From assembly GCA_947579605.1 (NCBI GenBank), contig OX388318.1:10230001-10294000 (forward strand): 64,000 nt of DNA, in the 5' to 3' direction. The DNA comes from Athripsodes cinereus (lineage: Eukaryota; Arthropoda; Insecta; Trichoptera; Leptoceridae). The first letter of the stretch is position 1; the number at the start of each line of letters is the position of its first letter. Below the pieces are notes generated by a model. It was not told where the DNA came from. It worked only from the letters and a program-made list of their open reading frames with translations, and ran no database searches. The translations under genes were made by a program, and so were the position numbers. Of this stretch, positions 57,034 through 64,000 are shown piece after piece.

Positions 57034-57054
57034 GTTGTTGTTGAATAACCTATC

Positions 57055-57130
57055 TATCTATACCACCATGACACATCTATCCCAGAAGTCGATAAGCCAG
57101 CTTATAAACACATTGGTCGTTCTCTCTGTA
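57055..57130 (+). repeat. Family A repeat, 5' piece
   Basis: CTATACCACCATGACACATC, TATCCCAGAAGTCGATAAGC, CAGCTTATAAACACATTGG. Only the first third of the family. Confidence 0.55.
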
Positions 57131-57139
57131 ACAATAAGA

Positions 57140-59165
57140 AATTAAAAAGAAATTCAAATCAATGAAGTCACCAGTGGATTTACTATACATTTTATTTAAT
57201 TTTAATTTATTATTATAATGAACGTCCACCATAAACAGTCAGTCGGTCACTAAATTAAATTTTATAGTAACAAATTAAAATATCCAGGATTCGTAGCGTA
57301 CTACATCGCGAAAATAAAGAGATTTCATGTCGTTTGTGGGATAAATAACGAATATCTGCTTTCTTCAGGAAGTTCACAAAAAGAGAAGGAGAATTATTAT
57401 TTTTCAGGCTTTCACGGCATTTTGTGTAGATCCTATATGGTTGCTAATAGTTCTATATAAAAAATAAACTTTGTAGACACACTGACTCGATCTCATATAC
57501 CTTGTCGTACCTTTATTATCCACCTACTATGTATATATGTACATAAGTTAGTTTATAGAATGTAAACGATGAATTCTACACTGTGTATTATAATATGCGA
57601 AACAGCATCATATAAAATAAATTCTCTTGTTATAATATGTTCTCATATCACTATATCTCATGTCCTTTGACACTCTCTATGCCGCTGTGACTTTTGTTTG
57701 ATATATGAATCTAAAATAAATCGCTGCAATGTTCTGTGATGACATTCTATTATAGTATTTGAACTACTACATCCTTTGAAAAATTATAATAATATCTATG
57801 TTATAATGTTATAAGTACTATAATCCTTTGATAAGTGATGAAATCGATAGTACTTAAACCGGGGAAAGAGTGTCCGGCTAAATTCTAAACAAACTGAATA
57901 ACCGGATTCCAGGTCACTAAAATGACGTATTGTTTGTGTAGCAAGCTAAATGAATATACATTAAGCATTTTTTGACATCGATTTAGCTACAAGCATGTTA
58001 CATGTTTACAAGATGTACCAAAAGCTAATCACATAAATTATATCCTGATTATCAATATATCAGACGAATCTGTTCAGTTACTCACCTACACTATTTAAAT
58101 CACAAACGAAAGCCAAAATTTCAAGTATATAAAGCATATATTTTCGTCGTGAAAATTTGACTGTCTTTATTTCTATATCATAAAATATTTTTTTAAGAAT
58201 CTCGATTAATTAATGGTTTAACAATGCCCCAAAGTCCCTCGGAGTTAGCAAATATGCTTGTTGTTGTTAAGGAAAAATATGTCAAATGAAATTATGTAAA
58301 CAACAACTGCTTTTTCGACTTTATGTATGTATTTTTTTAGAGAGATGTCATTCGTCTTATAAGGACATTGTGAATCTCAAATGAAAAGGATATCGTGAGC
58401 AAAATAACACGGGATCAATCGATTAAATGTCTTATCATAAGGCTAAGCTGTGAAACTTTAACTGCTTCTCCTTTCCAGCTTCTTTTGCGGTGGCCTATCA
58501 GAATTTTGTTTGATTTTTAAAATCCGTCTGAAATCCGGATAAATTTCTATATAGTCATCTGTATGATGAATATGATGATAGTATGGTATACCCGAGTAAA
58601 AATAATGTATCATGTGTGATCTGACAAACAACATTGATGCTCTTTTGTATTTTTTTGTATATTGGGATATTGTGAACTCTATTGAAAACTGCGAATGCGT
58701 TGGGGCTTTTTATTTTTATTTGCAAATCGTAAAATGGAGATAGCATGTTAATTCTGTTCATTTTTCAACACTTTTTTATTATTGACTTACAAATAATTCA
58801 AACTGTATGAGATGTACTTTTTTTGCAAATACTGCACTACTTTTCTGATGTTTGAACGGAATTACATTGTTCTTACGCTTCTGCGATATACTCGCCCATT
58901 GCACAACATTTATTTTTGTAGTTTAAATTGTTTATTTTCTTATGTTGATTTTTTTGTGCAATAAAGATCTTTATAATAATTCATACATATCTCATTTATT
59001 TAACAAAACAACATTAGAATCTAATTTTTGAACACAATATAAGATTACTAATTAAATTTAATTATTATTATTATGTTTCTTCAGGCCTGCCTAATGAGGA
59101 CTATTTTGGTTTTAATGTGCCAATATGTAGAAATTTACGACTCCTGAAATATCCGAGTGTGAGGT
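57140..59165. other. A+T-rich sequence, no gene seen
   Basis: Nothing supportable beyond chance ORFs. Confidence 0.55.
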
Positions 59166-59169
59166 GGGT

Positions 59170-59680
59170 CTCTTTTTATTTTATTTTTATTTTATAAATG
59201 TTAAAAGCACAAAACAGATAATAACTATGTAGATAAATAAAGTTAGAAAAAAGGTTAATCTTTCAGAGATCAGCTATCATCCAATACCATGCGCCACAAT
59301 TAATTTAAAAAACATAGGTACCTAACATTCCGGTCATCTCAACATGCCTACATATACACAGTCTCGCTCGCTCACTCAATCATCACACTAGCACAAAAAC
59401 TCAAATCAATAATAATAATAAAAAAAAAATCAAGGGGAAAGGAAAAAGGGGGGGAGGGGGTGATTACTGCGTACCTGCTAATTCATTTAGAAGTGTGGAA
59501 TTAAGTTTTTTGAATACCTGTCTCTTGTAAGCATGCTCTTACGACAACAACATCGGAGCATTCTAAATATCCTGGAACAAGCTTATTCAATTGGTGCAGA
59601 ATTGTTCGGAATGGAGGAGGAATGCTAAAAGAAGAGTTTCTCAAAAAAAGGTTAAAGAAGATGGATATAAAAAGTCACCA
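59170..59680. other. T-rich start, purine-rich end; possible retroelement 3' region
   Basis: Begins TTTTTATTTTATTTTTATTT and later holds ATCAAGGGGAAAGGAAAAAG then GGGGGGAGGGGG. The T-rich start recalls the minus-strand tails at 38.66 and 49.91 kb, but no shared body is recognisable. Confidence 0.3.
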
Positions 59681-59684
59681 TCCA

Positions 59685-59900
59685 TCCTATCCTTTCACGG
59701 CATCTCCCATAAGTAGGGTTGTCAGTGGTCCAACTGATGTTATAAACATGCCAGTAGTCCCTTCTGTGTCATGCCTAATCTCTTGAAGGTTTTAAATGTC
59801 TTAAATGTAATGTTTTACGAATACATGCTTTTATCGGGTTACTCAGAAAATTACAGAAAAGAATGCAAGGCTCATTCTTTATCGGGGATTTCAGAAAATT
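59685..59900 (+). repeat. Family A repeat, near full length
   Basis: CCTTTCACGGCATCTCCCAT, AAGTAGGGTTGTCAGTGGTC, CAACTGATGTTATAAACATG, CCCTTCTGTGTCATGCC, then TTTTACGAATACATGC, TCAGAAAATTACAGAAAAGA and TTTATCGGGGATT. The central GGATGGGTGG block is lost. Confidence 0.7.
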
Positions 59901-59904
59901 TACG

Positions 59905-60435
59905 ATTGTCATCATTTACCTACAACTGCATTAATACGATTTAATACTTGTAAGTGAGTACGTAAATAGGTAGATATATATTATGTGATATTGTTTTCGG
60001 TCAGGCAGGGCGTCGAGCGTCGGCATCGCGCGATGTGAATGAACGTTCGGTAAATCGTTGTAGCATGATCTGCAAAAATCTTTCACATAAAATGCTGCTG
60101 CTACTGCCACCATTGCACTAGACTGCTGCATGTTATTTTTCACACCGTGTTGTGTGAGTTTGAAGGCTACAGGGAATATTAATCGATGAGATTACAACAT
60201 GTTTTATGATAAGTACTCACTGACAATACAATGTTAACAATTCGAGATTTATATCTCGAAAACACGAGAAACTTTATCCTAGAAAAAAAAAATACGACAG
60301 ATATAATTTCTGCGTAATGCGATACTTAGCAATGTATATGATTGTCTTTATTATTTTATCGACAAAGGATTTTAATGCAAAATGCAAAAGGATCATATTT
60401 CTAATTGCTCGTTCGTTGAGTTCAATATTATATAT
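59905..60435. other. No gene supported; small CpG-rich patch
   Basis: 60000-60140 is G+C- and CpG-rich (GGGCGTCGAGCGTCGGCATC, GCGCGATGTG) and the minus strand keeps a 70-codon ORF with an alanine run, MQQSSAMVAVAAAF. It may be a small exon or a remnant of one, but no splice sites or homolog are recognisable. Confidence 0.35.
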
Positions 60436-60440
60436 TATTT

Positions 60441-60578
60441 AATTATCAAATAAAATAAATATTAATTATTAATGTTTTATGTAACTATTGAGTAAGACTA
60501 ACGCACGACCGGTTTTGCGGACGAATTCGCATCATCAGGTGCTGATCTATACTATAGTATTTATTTTATTTGATAATT
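60441..60578 (-). mobile_element. 138-bp TIR element carrying a hammerhead-like core
   Basis: Exact 21-bp inverted ends: AATTATCAAATAAAATAAAT+A at 60441-60461, and its complement at 60558-60578. They enclose ~96 bp whose minus strand has the core described in the next entry. No ORF. Inverted A+T-rich ends round a ribozyme-like core are not a standard MITE plan. Confidence 0.55.
60503..60542 (-). ncRNA. Hammerhead-ribozyme-like core (copy 1)
   Basis: Minus strand, 5' to 3': GCAC, CTGATGA, T, GCG-AATTCGTC-CGC, AAAA, CCGG, TC, GTGC. This fits a type I hammerhead. GCAC/GTGC starts helix I, CTGATGA is the invariant core, GCG/CGC is helix II, and CCGG is a minimal helix III. GTC precedes the would-be cleavage point. 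The second core tetrad reads AAAA where GAAA is required, so this copy should be inactive. Very short helix III occurs in hammerheads of Penelope-like elements and animal retrozymes; such RNAs can act as dimers. Confidence 0.4.
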
Positions 60579-61205
60579 TAAAATGAAGTGTTACAATGTT
60601 TATGCCGATACAATTTATAAATGAAATAAATTATTTAATTTTAATGTTTGAATAAATTAGAATTTTTGTGAATAACCTTTAATCATGTTTAAAAAAGATG
60701 TATATTTTTTATTTACTTTATAGACAAATGATGAAAATATACGGCTCAATGTTAAATGTACGAAAAAAATCAATTAGGTGTTCAAGTTATTGACTGTTGA
60801 AAATATCGTCATAATTATTATCAAAATTTAATTACGATAAAGTAATTGATAATAATATGAGATATGATAAGTCGAATGTATCGAAGAAATGATAAATAGG
60901 TATGCGAATATATCCAAAATATAGTGAACAATACATAAATGCTTTGCCTCTGTGAGCGCTGCCTAGCTCAGCTTGACTATTAAGAATAACTTGAGTGATT
61001 AATGACTTGAGCGAAATTCTTCGATGCTATAAAATAGCGTTCTATAAGCAAGTGTAAGTGTACTTACCAAAATTGTCTATAACTTTAAGTTTAAAAAAAA
61101 CCCTGGGTCTTAGAATTCATCATCAGAAATGTGATACTGAATGATAAACATTTTCTTAAATTAAGTTAAATTTATCGACCGACGGATCTTGCTGGAGGTT
61201 CATAT

Positions 61206-61345
61206 TGGTCATTTATTAACAAAACAAGGCACATAGTTATTGCACTGTTGACGTAAAGTTACCTACTTTACTTTTGCCTGATGATGAGCTCTTGAAAGCC
61301 GGTTCGCAAAATTAGTAAAGACAACAGTGGAATAATCTTGTTTTA
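61206..61345 (+). mobile_element. Small inverted-repeat element carrying a hammerhead-like core
   Basis: ACAAAACAAG (near 61219) and CTTGTTTTAT (near 61338) are nearly inverted, and inside them CACTGTTG and CAACAGTG are exactly inverted. The centre holds the core at 61266-61320. The layout is like the element at 60.44 kb, 0.7 kb away and oppositely oriented, but the sequences share only the core. Confidence 0.4.
61266..61320 (+). ncRNA. Hammerhead-ribozyme-like core (copy 2)
   Basis: Order: CTTTACTTTTGC, CTGATGA, TGAGCTCTT, GAAA, GCCGGT, TC, GCAAA, ATT, AGTAAAG. CTTTACT/AGTAAAG and TTTGC/GCAAA form a long helix I with a 3-nt bulge. Both invariant tetrads are present (CTGATGA, GAAA), and TTC is an allowed NUH cleavage triplet. 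Helix II is the weak point: GAGCTC is self-complementary but has no loop, so it could pair only between two molecules, as could CCGG of helix III. Activity is unproven. Confidence 0.4.
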
Positions 61346-61629
61346 TTCAAAATATTTTCTTAGTATTTATGACGAACTTATTTTATTATGTTAAACTTCT
61401 TTTACTAAAGAACAAGAACGATTTAGAATTGTTCACATAAAAAAAATATAAGTGATGAATTTTCATGCTGGATTGACTCAATAACGTATATAATATGTTA
61501 TAGAGCTAATCTAGCCATGACTATTGGCTTGGAGGTGTGAGAATACCAACAAGCTGCTTATTTACATGCTAAAGAAATTGAGTTAGTACTAAAAGAAGGA
61601 CGTTCTATGCAGCACAAAGAATGGGTCTC

Positions 61630-61835
61630 CCAGTTTAAAATGTCCTGTAGATGGGTGTTAAAAAAAAGACATTATTCATTTTAAATTCAGTGATGAAGTT
61701 TGCCGTCCGTCCCGAATGTCTTGATTTTTTGTTGGCATGAAAAAGGCAGCTCGCATAATTAGAAACTATAGAATGCTGGGTATGCTAGCTATTCCACTTT
61801 TGCGATATGCCGTGATGTTTTAGTAGTTGTAGTAG
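61630..61835 (-). repeat. Family A repeat, full 5' two-thirds
   Basis: Minus strand: CATCACGGCATATCGCAAAA, GTGGAATAGCTAGCATACCC, GCTGCCTTTTTCATGCCAAC, ATCAAGACATTCGGGACGGA, CGGCAAACTTCATCACTGAA, then AATGTCTTTTTTTTAACACC and ACAGGACAT. Confidence 0.8.
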
Positions 61836-61905
61836 TACTCAGAGAAAAGACACCTTTGGGATTTTATTTTGAAAAAAACGAAGTATTCTTATACTCAATA
61901 GACAC

Positions 61906-62804
61906 TAGAAAGTAATTTTTCCCGGATTATTTTCGTTCCCGGGAAACGGGAATTTTAAAATCCCGGGAATCCCGGGAAATTCATTATTATATTTATTAAA
62001 ATTCAATTTGCAACAAATTTGATAGAAAAACTCTCAAAACTTTTTGACCCTTGCAAACATTTTGATTTGACAAAATAAAAAAAAAAAATTTATGGCACCA
62101 ATATAAGTTTTTTGCTTAAAAAAAACTAAATAGCCGACTGACGAGATTTACTGAGGTAGGTACTCATTGTTATATCAAAATACAATTTTTTTATAAAATA
62201 TATATACTTTTTAATTTTTATTCATCCTATCAAGCAAATAAATATTATGGAATCTGGCAAAGCTTTTTTAATAAACAAAAATCGAGTTCATTTGGTGATT
62301 TTTGACTTCAAAAAATGAGTATTTTTTACAAAAAATGATTTTTTAAATCGGTCAGTATCCATGAATAAAACAACAAAAAATTGATAATTTGCCGCACTTA
62401 TATTTTTTAAAACTATCTTACTTTTCGAAATATTAAAAAAAAACATGAAAAACCGTTGGATTCTTGTACATTGTCGCCCAAACACACCCCCGATTTCGAT
62501 GTTTAGAATCGTGTTTTTTTTTAAACGAATGCATTGAAGTTAAAATTAAGTTGTTTTTTTTTAAGTAAAAATGTTGGTAATTAATATTTGTTTTCATATT
62601 TAATCACATCAAAATGTTCGTCAGCGTCAACGAGTTTATTACGACTATTACAATTAACTAAACAAAGATTTCGGTATCGGTGTGGCAATCTGCATGACTA
62701 ATAATTTTTGTTTTTTTTTTCCGGGAAATGTTTCGTTATTTTTAATACGGAAATAAATATTAAAGAATTTATCCCGCCCGGGAATTCCCGGAAATAACCC
62801 TCTA
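61906..62804. mobile_element. hAT-like CCCGGGAA element, copy 2 (899 bp)
   Basis: The left end TAGAAAGTAATTTTTCCCGG and right end CCCGGAAATAACCCTCTA are inverted. Flanks ATAGACAC (61898-61905) and ATACTCAC (62805-62812) give an 8-bp duplication with two mismatches. Interior landmarks of copy 1 recur in order: GACCCTTGCAAACATTTTGA, ACTAAATAGCCGACTGACGA, CCATGAATAAAACAA, CACATTGT-like and GTATCGGTGTGGCAATCTGC. No transposase ORF. It is diverged from copy 1, so the two insertions are old or come from different subfamilies. Confidence 0.85.
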
Positions 62805-62814
62805 ATACTCACAT

Positions 62815-63285
62815 ACTCAATAGATTTATATACCATGTTATTTTAATTTTGAGTTCACGGCCTACAGTGTGTAGTAGCAGATAGTATCGTTCAGTAGGAA
62901 TAGGAATGATACGGTGTTGAGAATCGATTCAGATGGAGTAAATTTACTCTCCAATTACATTGGCGTTAGAGGATCGTAATTTAAATTTATTGTAGTACAA
63001 TAATATGATGAGGCGGGTAATTGATATGATCCATAATAATAAATAGTCATGTGTAATCTTATTCGATGTTATTTTATAAATATGTGCGCATGAAAAGTAA
63101 GTCTCCATTTAATCACAAATGTATCAAATATGTTACTTAGGTGTATCAAAATATACCAATACCGTATGATTGCATACTTAGCGCCCGTAATTAGAAAAAA
63201 AAAAGGAAGAATTTAATATGATGAATTCAAAATAAAATTGATATCAACATTACCTAATATAAAATTTCTTTTATTTTGTATGCGC
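62815..63285. other. A+T-rich sequence, no gene seen
   Basis: Nothing supportable. Confidence 0.55.
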
Positions 63286-63294
63286 GGTGTGAGG

Positions 63295-63481
63295 GATTTT
63301 TTTTTTCTTTTATAAAAATATATATCTGGGTTTTGTTATAAACCCAAATACAACCTTATACACCTTTCACACTAAGCTAAAAGTTTGTGCCGTGAAAGGG
63401 GAGTTTGCCGGCACCTGGGATCGAACCACAGTCCCCTTGTTCTGGAGGCCGAGACTCTACCTCCAGGCTACCGACGAACTC
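63295..63481 (-). mobile_element. tRNA-derived SINE, copy 3
   Basis: On the minus strand it starts GAGTTCGTCGGTAGCCTGGA at 63481, with B box GTGGTTCGATCCCAGG, body GTGAAAGGTGTATAAGGTTG and 3' hairpin GGGTTTATAACAAAACCCAG. It is followed by TATATATTTTTATAAAAGAA and an A run. Same family as the copies at 11.7 and 12.1 kb. Confidence 0.88.
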
Positions 63482-64000
63482 AAATAAAAAAGCATTTAAT
63501 AATATAATTATAAAATGCTTTTTTTAAAGATGCAACTCTAAACTAGGGGTATGTTTGGATTTATTATAAACCCTAATTCAACGTGAAAAAATATTTTTTA
63601 AGTATAGGTTGATCTAATATTTTACTCTCTGTACCTATCCTGAAAGAGATGTGATGTGGAGGATACATATGTACATATGTGTACGTACAACAATGAATAG
63701 ATAGAAGGGAAAATATCAGAAAAATCTGAGGTGTTAGTTTGATGTAGGTATAGTAAAATATTTCGATGGAGATTTTAATCCTAGCATCCACAAAAGTTGA
63801 TGATGTGACGTTTCGTTTATCATCACTCGTGACTTGTACCTATTATCATTGCCATCTTTTCTTATTTCACCTTTTATAGATAAGAAGGAGCATAAGTACA
63901 TAGTAATATGTATTATTGCATGATATGGCGGAGTTTTGCCCTTAAATTGATGTTATACCTACTCTCACAAATACAAAATAATAGATAGGTACTAGATAGT
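63482..64000. other. A+T-rich sequence, no gene seen
   Basis: Nothing supportable to the window end. A GGGGTATGTTTGGATTTATT stretch near 63547 faintly recalls the SINE tail. Confidence 0.5.

Noticed and set aside
61898..62832. 12-bp direct repeat ATACTCAATAGA flanking the second hAT-like copy, read as a retrotransposon target duplication
   Set aside because: It is not adjacent to the element ends. The adjacent 8-bp pair ATAGACAC/ATACTCAC fits the inverted termini and agrees with the exact 8-bp duplication of copy 1.

Overview
This is a 64-kb stretch of an A+T-rich eukaryotic nuclear genome, most probably an insect. The evidence is indirect: long single-base and (AT)n/(CATA)n runs, tRNA-derived SINEs with 3' A tails, many 5'-truncated non-LTR retrotransposon (LINE) tails, hAT and other TIR elements, and a pseudogene of an arthropod-type calexcitin/sarcoplasmic calcium-binding protein. 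There is no operon, ribosome binding site, rRNA, CRISPR or bacterial-style gene. I cannot fix the order; hemipteran or lepidopteran would both fit. I found no host protein gene that I can defend, so the window is intergenic or deep intronic sequence and the annotation is a map of transposon relics.

Layout. 0-3 kb: a ~98-bp minisatellite built round GTAGGTACCTAC, then a 68-bp TIR element. 3-11 kb: degraded LINE tails, (AT)n tracts, and a nested locus at 10.1-11.1 kb where a calexcitin-like retropseudogene is joined head-to-tail to the 3' end of an L2/CR1-like LINE. 11.7-13.2 kb: two copies of a tRNA-derived SINE and a LINE tail. 14.8-15.7 kb: two inverted-repeat elements. 20-25.2 kb: a perfect 82-bp palindrome, another SINE, three kinds of MITE-like elements, and two back-to-back hairpin elements nested in a LINE tail that has a 13-bp target duplication. 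27-41 kb: LINE tails from several families and several copies of an abundant unclassified repeat (here 'family A'). 41.2-42.8 kb: the best coding relic, an L2/CR1-like reverse transcriptase with YADD and one nonsense codon. 43.7 kb: a long foldback. 45.6 kb: a family A copy whose 3' half is inverted between short inverted repeats. 54-63 kb: hAT-like elements, including two ~0.9-kb copies of one CCCGGGAA-rich family in the same orientation, two small elements with hammerhead-ribozyme-like cores, and a third SINE copy.

How it works together: nothing here forms a pathway. The LINEs are the likely enzyme source for the SINEs and for the calexcitin retropseudogene; the hAT and other TIR elements have no transposase in the window and would depend on proteins made elsewhere. 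The most interesting signals are the hammerhead-like cores (25.6, 60.5 and 61.3 kb), the calexcitin-LINE chimera (10.1-10.5 kb) and the flipped segment at 45.73-45.84 kb.
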